The notes under the pieces were generated by a model, which worked only from the letters and a program-made list of their open reading frames with translations, was not told the origin of the DNA and searched no databases. A stretch of DNA of 64,000 nucleotides from contig NZ_CP150145.1 in assembly GCF_037963835.1 (NCBI RefSeq), positions 5,518,001-5,582,000 of the forward strand, read 5' to 3'. Positions 39,791 through 49,422 of the stretch are shown piece after piece (positions within the stretch are counted from its first letter, which is position 1; each line of letters opens with the position of its first letter). Source of the DNA: Paenibacillus sp. FSL H8-0332 (GTDB taxonomy: Bacteria > Bacillota > Bacilli > Paenibacillales > Paenibacillaceae). The position numbers were made by a program, and so were the translations under genes.

Positions 39791-40678
39791 TTACTGCACC
39801 TCCGCTTTCTCTTCCTCATAAGTGTATGTGGGATAGGACCCCAGAATCCGTACCTGACAGCCCAAGGCTTTGATCTCTTCAATCGCCCCTGGAAGCAGTA
39901 CCGATTCTATCGGCTCCAGCACATCAATATAGAAATAATAAGTACCCAGTTTCTTCTTCGTGGGTCGTGATTCAATACGGGACAAGTTCAGCTTCCGCCA
40001 CGAAAAAGCAGCCAGCACCTGATGAAGCGCACCAGGAAAATCCTCCGGCAGTGTGACAAGAATACTCGTCTTATCTCCGCTGCTCTTCTGCGGAAGCTCC
40101 AGCTTCTGCGGGCCAACCAGTACAAACCGCGTGTAATTGTTGTTATGGTCTGTAATCTGGCGTTCCACTACCTCCAGCCCGTGCGTAGCGGCTCCAAGCG
40201 AGGTGCCGATGGCAGCCCAGCCTTTGCCGGGATTACTCTTCACAATCTCCACCGCTTCAGAGGTGCTTCCGACAGACTCCAGCTCAGCCCACGGCATAGC
40301 CTTGCGGATGAACTGCGTACATTGCGCCATAGCCACCGGATGGGACAGGATCTTGACCATCTTCGTATAATCCTTGTCCCCATTCTCCTTGGTGAATTCC
40401 TGCGGATGACTGATCAGATTCTGTACTGACGGGAAAATCCACTCCGCCTGCATCGGCAGGTTCACTTCATTAATGAGCCAGTCGATATGCAGGCTGACCG
40501 AGCCTTCTATCGTGTTCTCAATCGGAATGACACTGTAATCAGTAACTCCGCCAGCCGTAGACAGAAAGACATCGGATATAAGCTTATGGTGCTCAATATG
40601 AACAGGGTTACCGCCAAATAAATGCAGCAGCGCTTCATGCGAGACTGAGCCCTGAGGCAATACCGCTATCGATTTCAT
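39791..40678 (-). CDS. pheA: Prephenate dehydratase
   Basis: 295 residues. Catalytic domain with IPIENTIEGSV (substrate Thr block), then an ACT domain with the phenylalanine-binding ESRP motif (LSRIESRPTKK). It makes phenylpyruvate from prephenate and is feedback-inhibited by Phe. The start overlaps the thrB stop by four bases (ATGA). Confidence 0.93.
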   Translation of the reverse strand: MKSIAVLPQGSVSHEALLHLFGGNPVHIEHHKLISDVFLSTAGGVTDYSVIPIENTIEGSVSLHIDWLINEVNLPMQAEWIFPSVQNLISHPQEFTKENGDKDYTKMVKILSHPVAMAQCTQFIRKAMPWAELESVGSTSEAVEIVKSNPGKGWAAIGTSLGAATHGLEVVERQITDHNNNYTRFVLVGPQKLELPQKSSGDKTSILVTLPEDFPGALHQVLAAFSWRKLNLSRIESRPTKKKLGTYYFYIDVLEPIESVLLPGAIEEIKALGCQVRILGSYPTYTYEEEKAEVQ

Positions 40679-41655
40679 GACTGTAATTCTCCTTTTATCA
40701 TATCCAAAAATGATTCGTTTTGCATCCCGTTTCTTTCAAGCAGCTCCGCAGTGACACCTGTGGTGCATGGGGACAGCCATACGGTACGGGCAGAAATCCC
40801 GTTCTCTTGCATCGTCGCTGTCAAAAACAGCTCCAGCTCCTGCTTCCGCCGCTCGCTGCGGTCCACCATACATAACAGGGTCGGGCCTGCACCACTAAGC
40901 GCAATCCCGAGCGCGCCGTGGCCCGGAGCTTCAGCCAGCAGCTTCTCCATCCCCGGCACTAACGGTGCACGGTAGGGCTGATGCAGCCGGTCCTGCATCG
41001 CTGTGCCAATCAAGTCCAACCGGCCTGCGGCTAACGCTGCGGTGAGCAGCGAGGTACGGCTGATGTTGTGAACAGCATCGCTGACCGTAACCTCCGCAGG
41101 CAGTACGCCTCTTGCCTTGACGGTCTCCAGCTCGAATTCAGGGATGACCACAAGCACTTCAAGCTCCTGAGGAGGCTCAATCCGGATATAATCGGCATGC
41201 TCGCCGTCCCACACGGCCGTAATAATTCCCCCGAAGAGCGAGGCTCCGACATTATCGGGATGCTTCTCAATCGCGGTAGCCATATCGAACAGCTTCGCCT
41301 GACTCAGCGGTGAACCAATCATAGCATTTGCCGCAGCCAGCGCGCCAATAATGGCTGAAGCACTGCTGCCAAGCCCGCGGGTCAGCGGGATTTCCGAATA
41401 CATGGAGATGGACAACTCCGGAACCTGGACTCCGGCCTCTGCAAATACCATTTGAGCGACCTTGTAGAGCAGATTGCTTTTGTCCCGGGGAACGCCGGCC
41501 ATCTCATCTCCGTACAGATGAAATACCGTTTCAGCGGCTTCCTCCATTTCAATCCAGGCGTACAGCGACAGAGCCATGCCCAGCGTATCGAAGCCCGGAC
41601 CGAGATTGGCGGTACTGGCAGGGACCTTCACTCTAGACCTTCCGTAAATACTCAT
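40675..41655 (-). CDS. thrB: Homoserine kinase
   Basis: 326 residues, GGAGATTTACC before ATG. GHMP-kinase motif LTRGLGSSASAIIGALAAAN and the N-terminal VPASTANLGPGFDTLG are complete. It phosphorylates homoserine for threonine synthesis and follows hom by 64 bases. The thrC gene usually near these is not in the window. Confidence 0.94.
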   Translation of the reverse strand: MSIYGRSRVKVPASTANLGPGFDTLGMALSLYAWIEMEEAAETVFHLYGDEMAGVPRDKSNLLYKVAQMVFAEAGVQVPELSISMYSEIPLTRGLGSSASAIIGALAAANAMIGSPLSQAKLFDMATAIEKHPDNVGASLFGGIITAVWDGEHADYIRIEPPQELEVLVVIPEFELETVKARGVLPAEVTVSDAVHNISRTSLLTAALAAGRLDLIGTAMQDRLHQPYRAPLVPGMEKLLAEAPGHGALGIALSGAGPTLLCMVDRSERRKQELELFLTATMQENGISARTVWLSPCTTGVTAELLERNGMQNESFLDMIKGELQS

Positions 41656-41719
41656 GGCGGGTAAATCTCCTTCATTATATTTGCGCGCAAGCCCTATGTT
41701 CCATGGACGCCTGCGATAT

Positions 41720-43006
41720 TTAGCCTTCTACACGGTAATGGCTTTTGATGCGGTGAATGACGTTCAATTGCTCTAAATGCCGCATTACTTTATTCATACT
41801 CGCCTTGCTGGCATTGTGCGTTACAATAATGATTTCCGCATCCGGATTATTAGTATTAGCCTGCTGCACTACGGAATCGAGACTGACGTCATATTCGGCA
41901 AACACTTGAGTAATCTTCGCCAGCACACCCGCTTTGTCATCTACGTGCAGGAGGAGGAAGTTCTTGTAGAAGATATCCTCATCACTCTTCAGCTTCTTCT
42001 GCTTATATGGCACAATCTGCTTAAGCCCGTTGACACCCAGCTTCAGGTTCTTGATGACCGCCACGAGATCCGCCACAATGGAGGTTGCTGTAGGCATCGC
42101 CCCTGCCCCCGCACCGTAGAACATCGTCTCCCCTACAGCCTCACCATATACATATACCGCATTAAACACACCGTTCACGGAGGCAATCGGGTGGTTCGTA
42201 CGGATCATCGTAGGCTGGACGCTAATGCTGAATTCCTCATCCTGGCGTTCAGCGATCCCCAGCAGCTTCATCTCGTACCCTAGCCGTTTGGCAAAAGCCA
42301 TATCCTCCTTGCTAACGCCGGAAATCCCGCTTACACTGACATCGCTCAGCTCCACATTGGTGCGGAAGCCCAGCGTGCCCAGAATGGCCATCTTGCGGGC
42401 CGCATCCAGCCCCTCCACATCGGAGGTCGGATCAGACTCGGCATACCCCAGCTCCTGTGCTTCTTGCAGTGCATCAAGGTAAGACGCGCCTTCCTGGCTC
42501 ATTTTACTGAGAATGTAGTTGGTTGTCCCGTTCACAATCCCCATAATCTTCATAATCTTATCCGAGGAAAAGCCTTCGATCAGGGTGCGGATAATCGGAA
42601 TGCCTCCTGCCACACTCGCCTCATAGAACACATCGCACTGCTTCTCCTGCGCCTTCGCCAGAATCTCCGAGCCGTGCAGGGCCATCAGATCCTTATTGGC
42701 GGTTACGATATGCTTGCCGCGCTCCAGTGCCTCCAGAATATACTCCTTCGTCCCTGCGATCCCGCCCATGACCTCAACAATGACATCAATCTCCGGGTCA
42801 CGGATGACTGCCCATGGATCATCGGTAATCTTCGACGGGTCCACCTCGATATCACGCGGCTTCTCGGTATTCTTCACGGCAATACGTTCAATAAGAATCG
42901 GCGAACCCACCTGGCTGCTCAAATCCTCCTGATTCCCTTCAACAATACGGACAACGCCCGTACCCACTGTACCCAGACCCAGCAAACCAACTTTGACCGG
43001 CTTCAT
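41720..43006 (-). CDS. hom: Homoserine dehydrogenase with ACT domain
   Basis: 428 residues from ATG 43006 (GGGGTGAG upstream). NAD(P)-binding VGLLGLGTVGTGVVRI, catalytic region GIVNGTTNYILSKM, and a C-terminal ACT domain (LHVDDKAGVLAKITQVFAEYDVSL) for threonine inhibition. It reduces aspartate semialdehyde to homoserine. Follows pheB by eight bases. Confidence 0.94.
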   Translation of the reverse strand: MKPVKVGLLGLGTVGTGVVRIVEGNQEDLSSQVGSPILIERIAVKNTEKPRDIEVDPSKITDDPWAVIRDPEIDVIVEVMGGIAGTKEYILEALERGKHIVTANKDLMALHGSEILAKAQEKQCDVFYEASVAGGIPIIRTLIEGFSSDKIMKIMGIVNGTTNYILSKMSQEGASYLDALQEAQELGYAESDPTSDVEGLDAARKMAILGTLGFRTNVELSDVSVSGISGVSKEDMAFAKRLGYEMKLLGIAERQDEEFSISVQPTMIRTNHPIASVNGVFNAVYVYGEAVGETMFYGAGAGAMPTATSIVADLVAVIKNLKLGVNGLKQIVPYKQKKLKSDEDIFYKNFLLLHVDDKAGVLAKITQVFAEYDVSLDSVVQQANTNNPDAEIIIVTHNASKASMNKVMRHLEQLNVIHRIKSHYRVEG

Positions 43007-43014
43007 TCGTATTC

Positions 43015-43452
43015 TCACCCCTGACCAATAATTAACGCACGCTTCACACCCGGAATTGCCTTGAGACTGTCCAGCAAATCACCCAATTCTTCATTCAGAT
43101 GGGAAATCTCGACAGAGATCACCACGTTGGCCCGCCCCTGAAGCGGAATACTCTGATGGATCGTCAGCACATTCGCCCCGTGGACAGCTACAGAACCGAG
43201 CACCTTGGACAGCATGCCTGACTCGTGCTCCAGATCAATCGAGATCGTAACAATACGTTCGCGCTCCAGCTGATGAATCAAGTGTATCCCATCTTTGTAT
43301 TTATAAAAAGCACTGCGGCTAAGACCGACCTGTTCCACGCCCTCGTGTACGGTTTTGGCATCTCCTGCTTCCAGCAGTTGCTTAACCTGCATGGTCTTCA
43401 GCACCGCATCGGGCAATATGTCCTCCCGGACCAAATAATAGCGTTCTTTCAC
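43015..43452 (-). CDS. pheB: ACT-domain protein PheB (UPF0735)
   Basis: 145 residues from GTG 43452 (GGGGTGAGG upstream); another GTG at 43464 is less well placed. KERYYLVREDILPDAVLKTMQ is the family start, a small helix-turn-helix-like segment (VEQVGLSRSAFYKYKDGI) follows, and an ACT domain fills the C-terminal half. Probably an amino-acid-responsive regulator of the operon it starts; not a chorismate enzyme despite the name. Confidence 0.88.
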   Translation of the reverse strand: MKERYYLVREDILPDAVLKTMQVKQLLEAGDAKTVHEGVEQVGLSRSAFYKYKDGIHLIHQLERERIVTISIDLEHESGMLSKVLGSVAVHGANVLTIHQSIPLQGRANVVISVEISHLNEELGDLLDSLKAIPGVKRALIIGQG

Positions 43453-43548
43453 GAACGTCCTCACCCCAAAGACTTTTGTATGTACATAGTGGACATTATA
43501 CGGGATTGAAGGCTTTTATTGCAATAACTTTCTGCAAACCAAGTTGAA

Positions 43549-43584
43549 AAGGCTGTCCCCCCATCATCTAGGAGGAACAGCCTT
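43549..43584 (-). terminator. Terminator of the SPFH/membrane operon
   Basis: Minus strand AAGGCTGT pairs with ACAGCCTT, with CCTCC/GGGGG inner pairing, then TTTTCAACTT. Confidence 0.75.
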
Positions 43585-43600
43585 CATCTGAGTACCCCGC

Positions 43601-44356
43601 TCAGCTGTAAGCAAGGGTCGTCCCGCAGTAATCACAGCTTGTGGACTGGCCGGGAGCGACCGTATTCTGCGCGCCGCAGCCCGGACAACGGACAGATTTG
43701 GGAAGCTGCTGCGCTCTCGGCTGCTGATATAACGGCTGTCCCCCAGGTGTTGAAAAGGGCGATGCGGCCGCTTGTCCCGCCGGGGCTTGAGGCTCCGTAT
43801 CTGCTCCCTCATGGAAGAGAAGCCCGGAGTCCAGCACTCCATACTTTTGGAGATACAGCAGATCTCTGTTCACATCTCCTTCGCTCTGCCCGGTGCGGTC
43901 AGCCAGATTACCGGTATAGCGGACTCTGTCCACCGCGATAAGATGTACATACTGATTGGCGAGCTGTGAGAAGCGAAATCTGGCTTTGGCTGCACTTCTG
44001 GCAAATACGGCCGCAGGCAGAAGCGTTATCAATGAGAACATAATTAACATTCCAATCAACGTACCCGTATCAACAGCGACTTCACTGAAGATGGAATTGA
44101 CGACAATTCCCAACAACTGCACGAAGCCGCCCACAAACACATGATGCATCAGATTATAATTGACAGCCTTGCGGTAATTTTTGTAATGGGTCGTGATTAT
44201 GCGTACCAGCGCAAGCACAAGTCCCAACGGCATAAACAAATATCCGGCGCCGATAGTTACAACATCAAAAGTGGTCCGCTCATACTTAGGCAGACTATCA
44301 GAGGGCTGCCCTTCCCGGCCCGGCAACAGTCCCCCCAACTCATTCCCTATCCCCAT
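43601..44356 (-). CDS. Membrane protein with C-terminal zinc ribbon (YdjG-like)
   Basis: 251 residues. Two groups of hydrophobic helices (about 32-50, 75-95, 100-130), a cytoplasmic linker with a helix-turn-helix-like segment (VNRDLLYLQKYGVLD), a Gln/Pro-rich stretch, then CPGCG...CDYCG. It is last in a three-gene operon with an SPFH protein, matching the build of the Bacillus ydjGHI group that anchors the PspA stress response; the orthology is inferred. Confidence 0.6.
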   Translation of the reverse strand: MGIGNELGGLLPGREGQPSDSLPKYERTTFDVVTIGAGYLFMPLGLVLALVRIITTHYKNYRKAVNYNLMHHVFVGGFVQLLGIVVNSIFSEVAVDTGTLIGMLIMFSLITLLPAAVFARSAAKARFRFSQLANQYVHLIAVDRVRYTGNLADRTGQSEGDVNRDLLYLQKYGVLDSGLLFHEGADTEPQAPAGQAAASPFSTPGGQPLYQQPRAQQLPKSVRCPGCGAQNTVAPGQSTSCDYCGTTLAYS

Positions 44357-44371
44357 TGCTGTGTATTCCTC

Positions 44372-45127
44372 CTATTTAAGCGCCGCCAGCTCCAGGTTAC
44401 GCCGCTGGAGCGTGCCGGCAATACTTTCGGTTAATTCCTCTGTCTCCGTGTCCCAGCGGGCCGGCAGCTCCTTCAGGACAAGCAGCAGAGCCACATGGTC
44501 ATGCAGCAGAGAGATCTGCTGCCTAATGATGTCTTCCGTTGCGTACAATTCCGGTCTCGATACCGGGTCACTATAGCGGAATTTCTCCTCCAGAGCCTCG
44601 ATCAGCTCCACCAGCCTGCCCGCCTCAGGATGCTTCCAGGTGCCGGCAATCCCTCTGATCTCATGCAGCTCCTGCATGTGAGTGCGCAGGCTCCGCGAAG
44701 CGTCAGCAGCCCTACGCTCCCCGGAGGCGGCATTCCAGCCATATCCCCCTGTAGCCACAAGTACGATGGAAGCTACAATCAGGATCAGCAGCTGCTCTCC
44801 TGCATACCAGAGCGGACTTAGCTCCAGAATCCAGTCCAGCAGAATAGCCGAAGCAAGTACCGCAGCAACATAGAGGGCCATAATCACGGTTCCGCTGATG
44901 AATACTGGTGAAGTCCGGCCCGCTTCAGGAGCACGGCGCAGCCAGATCATGCAATATATATAAACCACAGTCTCTGCCATACCTACAGCAAGCAGAGTCA
45001 CTACGAAGCGCAGCAGCGATTCCGAGAATTCAAACGTGAAGAAGGTACCCGCAGTAACTGCCAGAACAGCAACATAAATGCCAGTAACAAGACCCGTATA
45101 TGACCTCTGCTTCTGCATCCCGCTCAC
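44372..45127 (-). CDS. Membrane protein, probable YdjH-like
   Basis: 251 residues. Four hydrophobic segments (about 10-35, 38-60, 78-100, 105-125), then a roughly 120-residue cytoplasmic helical part (EIRGIAGTWKHPEAGRLVELIEALEEKFRYSD) that looks coiled. The stop of the SPFH gene overlaps its start by four bases. I assign it to the same operon function only by neighbourhood. Confidence 0.55.
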   Translation of the reverse strand: MSGMQKQRSYTGLVTGIYVAVLAVTAGTFFTFEFSESLLRFVVTLLAVGMAETVVYIYCMIWLRRAPEAGRTSPVFISGTVIMALYVAAVLASAILLDWILELSPLWYAGEQLLILIVASIVLVATGGYGWNAASGERRAADASRSLRTHMQELHEIRGIAGTWKHPEAGRLVELIEALEEKFRYSDPVSRPELYATEDIIRQQISLLHDHVALLLVLKELPARWDTETEELTESIAGTLQRRNLELAALK

Positions 45128-46302
45128 CTGTTAGCCGCTCTGGTACCGCACTCTGGACAGAATTTCTGTCCGGGCTTCAGCTCATGCCCGCAGCCTGCGC
45201 ACTTCAGAATCAGGCCTTCACCGCAATGCGGACAGAATTTGGCACCAGGGATGACCGCCTTGCCGCAGCTATGGCATACCTCATTCTCAGCCTCCGGCGG
45301 GGTTTGCAGACTGCGCCCGCAGCCGGTACAGAAGCGTGCATCTGCCGGATTAAGGGTCCCGCAGCCCGAGCAGGATTTAGAAGCAGCATCCGGCGCCGGC
45401 TGGCTGCCCGTACTGCCGTCCAGGGACATGCTCCGGGTCATCCGGGTGGCTATCTCAGCCGCAGGTCCGGCCAGCCCGAAGCCCATGCCGAGCCCCAGCC
45501 CGGCATTCATCATGCCCGCGCCTATATTGCCCGGATTGCCTGCCGCCTCCTCCATCGCATCAAAGCTTCGTTCCTGCTGATAGGTGAAGCCGATAATGTC
45601 CATCTCTGCTTTTTTGGCCAAGGCTTCCTTGAGACGCTGGGTTGCCGGATCATCATCGGGAATATTGATCGAGTCAATATAGAAGTTGTTAAGTTCAATA
45701 CCGCTATCCAGGAATGAGGAGGACAAGCGCCCCTGAATATGCTTGGAGATTTCAACCACGTAGGCGTTGATCTCCAGGATGCTGATTTTTTTGTGCACCA
45801 GATAAGAAGAAATGAGTTCATTGATATTAGACATCAGCAGGCCGCGGAAATAACTCACCATCGTATCCTGATCGAAGACCGGCAGCGTCCCCACCAGCTT
45901 CAGCAGGAATTTGCGGGGATCTTCGATTCTCACTCCGAACTGCCCGAAGGCGCGGACCGCCACCATGAGTTTGTACTTGGGGTCTTGCAGTTGCAGCGGG
46001 GCGCTTGTTCCCCACTTGACATTCATAGAGTTCGTCTTGTTCACGAACCAGATCTCTGCGGTAAAAGGGGACTTGCCGCCGAACGGCAGATTCACCACAT
46101 TCGACAGAATCGGAATATTCGCTGTGCTTAGGGTATGGCGTCCGGCCGTGAAGGAATCCAGCGCCTCTCCGCCCTTGAACAGAATCGCTTCCTGGGATTC
46201 ATTCACAATCAGCTGTGTCCAGGTACCCAGCTCCTGATTCGGATACTTCCAGGCGAAGACGCCCGGAGGCCCGTCATATTTGACTACTTCAATAATTGCC
46301 AT
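45124..46302 (-). CDS. SPFH-domain protein with three zinc ribbons (YdjI-like)
   Basis: 392 residues. An N-terminal SPFH/band-7-type domain (about 15-270; VKYDGPPGVFAWKYPNQELGTWTQL, LIVNESQEAILFKGGE) is followed by a Gly/Met-rich hinge and three CxxC-pair ribbons (CSGCG/CTGCG, CHSCG/CPHCG, CAGCG/CPECG). Family knowledge: Bacillus YdjI recruits PspA to the membrane under envelope stress. It is the first gene of the operon. No pspA gene is within the window. Confidence 0.75.
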   Translation of the reverse strand: MAIIEVVKYDGPPGVFAWKYPNQELGTWTQLIVNESQEAILFKGGEALDSFTAGRHTLSTANIPILSNVVNLPFGGKSPFTAEIWFVNKTNSMNVKWGTSAPLQLQDPKYKLMVAVRAFGQFGVRIEDPRKFLLKLVGTLPVFDQDTMVSYFRGLLMSNINELISSYLVHKKISILEINAYVVEISKHIQGRLSSSFLDSGIELNNFYIDSINIPDDDPATQRLKEALAKKAEMDIIGFTYQQERSFDAMEEAAGNPGNIGAGMMNAGLGLGMGFGLAGPAAEIATRMTRSMSLDGSTGSQPAPDAASKSCSGCGTLNPADARFCTGCGRSLQTPPEAENEVCHSCGKAVIPGAKFCPHCGEGLILKCAGCGHELKPGQKFCPECGTRAANR

Positions 46303-46394
46303 CTATCCATCCCTCTTTCTTGACAGGTATGTATGATATACGCAGATTACACCCTTTGGGTTCAACTTAACGTCCCTGACCGCATTCAAAAAAA

Positions 46395-46423
46395 GGCCGC
46401 ATCCCCTCTCGGAAGATACAGCC
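46395..46423 (-). terminator. Terminator after obg
   Basis: Minus strand GGCTGTATC pairs with GATGCGGCC (two G-U pairs) around a short loop, then TTTTTTT. Confidence 0.75.
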
Positions 46424-46441
46424 GGTAAACTTGCTTCTCTA

Positions 46442-47749
46442 TTAATAGTAACTGCTATTCTCTACAAATTCAAATTCAAAATCAGCAATCCGCACGATCG
46501 TACCTTCTACGGCGCCGCGTCTGCGCAACTCGGCATCCACACCCATGTGACGCAAAGTACGGGCCAGCTTAAGAATAGCATCATGTGTGCTAAGCTGCAT
46601 CCGCTTAATCATCCGCTCAATGCGCGGACTGTTGACCACATAGGCCTCGTTATCACGGGTAATTGTGAATGAGTTATCCTCTTCTGCTTCCAGCTTATAC
46701 ACCTTGCGCTCTTTGCCAGCCACTTCTTCAACCACCGGAGCCACAGGAATACTGTCAAGAATATCCGTAGCACGGTAGAGCAGTTCCTGAACTCCCTGAC
46801 GGGTCAGTGATGAGATCGGCATAATCTCAAGGTCCGGACGAAGCTCCGCGATACGCTCACGGAAGGAAACCAGGTTCTCCTCGGAATCAGGCATATCCAT
46901 CTTATTCGCCGCCACGATCTGCGGACGGTCAATCAGCGCTGCATTGTATTGCTTAAGTTCATCGTTAATGAGCACCCAGTCTTCAAAAGGATCACGGCCT
47001 TCCGAGCCGGACATATCCACGACATGAATAATGATACGCGTGCGTTCAACATGGCGCAGGAACTCATGTCCCAGCCCCACTCCTTCACTCGCGCCCTCAA
47101 TCAGTCCCGGCAGATCCGCCATTACAAAGCTGCGGCCGTCTCCGACAGCAACTACACCCAGATTCGGGGTAATGGTGGTAAAGTGGTACGCTCCGATCTT
47201 CGGCTGAGCAGCAGATACAACCGATAGCAGCGTAGATTTCCCTACGCTTGGGAAGCCTACCAGTCCTACATCTGCCATAACCTTGAGCTCCATGACCACG
47301 TAACGCTCCTGGCCCTCTTCGCCATTCTCGGCAAGCTCCGGCGCCGTATTGTTCGCTGTTGCAAACCGGGTATTCCCCCGGCCGCCACGGCCGCCACGGG
47401 CCACCACAACCTGTTGTCCATGACGGGTTAAATCGGCCAGGATCTCCTGGGTATCATCATCAATCAACACAGTTCCAGGTGGAATACGCACGATCATATG
47501 ATCGGCGTTGGCCCCGTGCTGGCTCTTGTTGCGCCCCTTAATTCCCTTATCAGCCTTGAAGTGCCGCTGATAACGGAAATCCATCAGGGTCCGTAAGCCT
47601 TCATCCACGCGGAAAATCACATCTCCCCCGCGGCCGCCATCTCCGCCGGCAGGACCGCCATCCGGTACATACTTCTCACGGCGAAACGCTACGAGACCAT
47701 CTCCGCCGTCCCCGCCTTTTACATAAATCTTAGCCTTATCTACGAACAT
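46442..47749 (-). CDS. obg: Obg GTPase
   Basis: 435 residues. Glycine-rich Obg fold (FVDKAKIYVKGGDGGDG, PDGGPAGGDGGRGGDV), G domain with GFPSVGKSTLL, DLPGLIEGA and AANKMD, and a C-terminal OCT domain. Needed for ribosome assembly and, in Bacillus, for stress and sporulation signalling. Follows spo0B by 15 bases. Confidence 0.96.
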   Translation of the reverse strand: MFVDKAKIYVKGGDGGDGLVAFRREKYVPDGGPAGGDGGRGGDVIFRVDEGLRTLMDFRYQRHFKADKGIKGRNKSQHGANADHMIVRIPPGTVLIDDDTQEILADLTRHGQQVVVARGGRGGRGNTRFATANNTAPELAENGEEGQERYVVMELKVMADVGLVGFPSVGKSTLLSVVSAAQPKIGAYHFTTITPNLGVVAVGDGRSFVMADLPGLIEGASEGVGLGHEFLRHVERTRIIIHVVDMSGSEGRDPFEDWVLINDELKQYNAALIDRPQIVAANKMDMPDSEENLVSFRERIAELRPDLEIMPISSLTRQGVQELLYRATDILDSIPVAPVVEEVAGKERKVYKLEAEEDNSFTITRDNEAYVVNSPRIERMIKRMQLSTHDAILKLARTLRHMGVDAELRRRGAVEGTIVRIADFEFEFVENSSYY

Positions 47750-47764
47750 AAATGTTCACCTTCC

Positions 47765-48505
47765 TTACATCTCCAGCGGTAACCGCAGTTCCACATAGCC
47801 CTTGGCAGGCTGAACCTGCTCCGCCTTCATGATTTTTCCTTGTACTATATTATAAATTTGCCCCTGAAGCAGCTCGGGATGACCTTGCTCTCCCTCACCT
47901 TTGAAAGAGATCAGAATGTCCCTTCCCTCCTGTGAAAAGCTGAGCTCAAGCTTCCGCGTGTCTCCATGCGGCGTTATTCCGCTGTACTGGTAAGCCCTAA
48001 CCGTCTGCATAATTACCGAAGTCAGCTCAGACCCTGCCTCAGGACTCAACTTGTCCTCCAGCTGAAGCCCTTCCTCCACCTGTATGTCCAGCTCCAGACT
48101 GCTTCTGAACGTACGGAAGGATTGGAGGTAGAACACCAGGGAAGGCACTCCCAATTTGGCAATACGGCTGTCGAGCGCAATACGCTCCTTTATTCTTTCC
48201 ACACATTGTACGGATTTATCAGGCTTGCCCAACTGGATATATCCGTAAAGCACCTGCAGATCATTCATCCAGTCATGACGATGATGATTCAGTGTCCGGT
48301 TTGCCGCCTGCTGCAGAGTATTCTCCTGTATACGCAGTTCCTCTTCATATTGACGCCGGTTGTAAACAAAGCTGAATGCAAGCACTGCCGCTACCCAGAC
48401 TCCGAGCAGCAGGCATGTGAAAAGGGAGGTTTGCCAATACACGAGACCTAAAGGAAACACTGCGGATAACATGACTGCCCAGACCTTACTTTTCCAGGAT
48501 TTCAT
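47765..48505 (-). CDS. spo0B: Sporulation phosphotransferase, Spo0B-like
   Basis: 246 residues from ATG 48505 (GGGGAGAAAG upstream). Two N-terminal hydrophobic segments precede the histidine helix LNHHRHDWMNDLQVLYGYIQLGK, in which His96-region residues would accept the phosphate, and a degenerate kinase-like C-terminal domain. Passes phosphate from Spo0F to Spo0A. The order rpmA-spo0B-obg is the classical Bacillus one; the membrane anchor is a feature also seen in other Paenibacillus-type proteins. Confidence 0.85.
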   Translation of the reverse strand: MKSWKSKVWAVMLSAVFPLGLVYWQTSLFTCLLLGVWVAAVLAFSFVYNRRQYEEELRIQENTLQQAANRTLNHHRHDWMNDLQVLYGYIQLGKPDKSVQCVERIKERIALDSRIAKLGVPSLVFYLQSFRTFRSSLELDIQVEEGLQLEDKLSPEAGSELTSVIMQTVRAYQYSGITPHGDTRKLELSFSQEGRDILISFKGEGEQGHPELLQGQIYNIVQGKIMKAEQVQPAKGYVELRLPLEM

Positions 48506-48694
48506 TCTTTCTCCCCGTCCCTCGGTTCGCAAAATTGATTCCAATGTAAGCACTGCTCATCTTGCTTCATATTCACCATTTTCCAGTATAACACAGGCTT
48601 TCTCCGCAATCACCAGAATCCCCCCACAAAGTGAGGCTTAAGCTTCGATGCTTACTCAGGTACTGTGCGGGGACCCCGAAACAATTTCAAAAAA

Positions 48695-48721
48695 AGCCCC
48701 CGGCACTCATGCCGGAGGCTT
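48695..48721 (-). terminator. Terminator/attenuator between rpmA and spo0B
   Basis: Minus strand AGCCTCCGGC pairs with GCCGGGGGCT and runs into TTTTTTT, about 25 bases after the rpmA stop. Confidence 0.85.
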
Positions 48722-48745
48722 CTCATCTTCATAGGTTCCGTAAGC

Positions 48746-49057
48746 TTACGCTTCCAGTGCCGCTGCTACCGGAGCGACATCCACCGGATACACGCTCACT
48801 TTTTTGCGGTCGCGTCCCCAACGTTCGAACTTCACTACGCCGTCCACAAGTGCGAACAGTGTGTCATCTTTACCAATGCCCACGTTCGTGCCCGGGTGGA
48901 TTTTGGTTCCGCGTTGACGAACCAAGATGTTGCCGCCGGTTACTGCTTGACCGTCAGCACGTTTCACGCCAAGACGTTTGGAGTGGGAATCACGTCCGTT
49001 TCTTGTGGAACCTACACCTTTTTTCGATGCGAATAATTGAAGATCCAATTTCAACAT
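48746..49057 (-). CDS. rpmA: Ribosomal protein L27 (bL27)
   Basis: 103 residues from ATG 49057 (AAGGAGG upstream). The N-terminus LKLDLQLF-ASKKGVGST has the Firmicute extension that Prp removes after Phe before the mature protein joins the peptidyl-transferase centre. Confidence 0.96.
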   Translation of the reverse strand: MLKLDLQLFASKKGVGSTRNGRDSHSKRLGVKRADGQAVTGGNILVRQRGTKIHPGTNVGIGKDDTLFALVDGVVKFERWGRDRKKVSVYPVDVAPVAAALEA

Positions 49058-49074
49058 GTTGTCAACCTCCTTCT

Positions 49075-49410
49075 TCAAATAATGACTTCCTGTATCTGAA
49101 CAAATTTTCTGTAAGATTTAGCGATATCCTTGAGCATTAGCACCATGGATTCCAGCAAAAGCTGTACCTTGGCGGAGACTTCGGGATCATTCACGGGAAC
49201 CAGGGTTCCGCTTAAGAATCCATCCTTCATCGAAGTATCCAGAACGACACCGGTCAGGCTCTCAATCGCATTCACAGTTCCAACGGTAACCGTCGAAACA
49301 CCCGCGCAGACGATGTCTTTCCCATTCCTAGCGTATTCCGCATGCCCCTTGACGGCAAAACCGACAATGACACCCTGAGCAGAAGCCCGTGTAATCCGTA
49401 CGTTAATCAT
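49075..49410 (-). CDS. prp: Ribosomal-processing cysteine protease Prp
   Basis: 111 residues. Catalytic His23 in KGHAEYA and Cys35 in DIVCAGVSTV. It cleaves the N-terminal extension of L27, encoded 17 bases downstream. The neighbours rplU and rpmA are in the conserved order. Confidence 0.95.
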   Translation of the reverse strand: MINVRITRASAQGVIVGFAVKGHAEYARNGKDIVCAGVSTVTVGTVNAIESLTGVVLDTSMKDGFLSGTLVPVNDPEVSAKVQLLLESMVLMLKDIAKSYRKFVQIQEVII

Positions 49411-49422
49411 TAACGCACCTTC

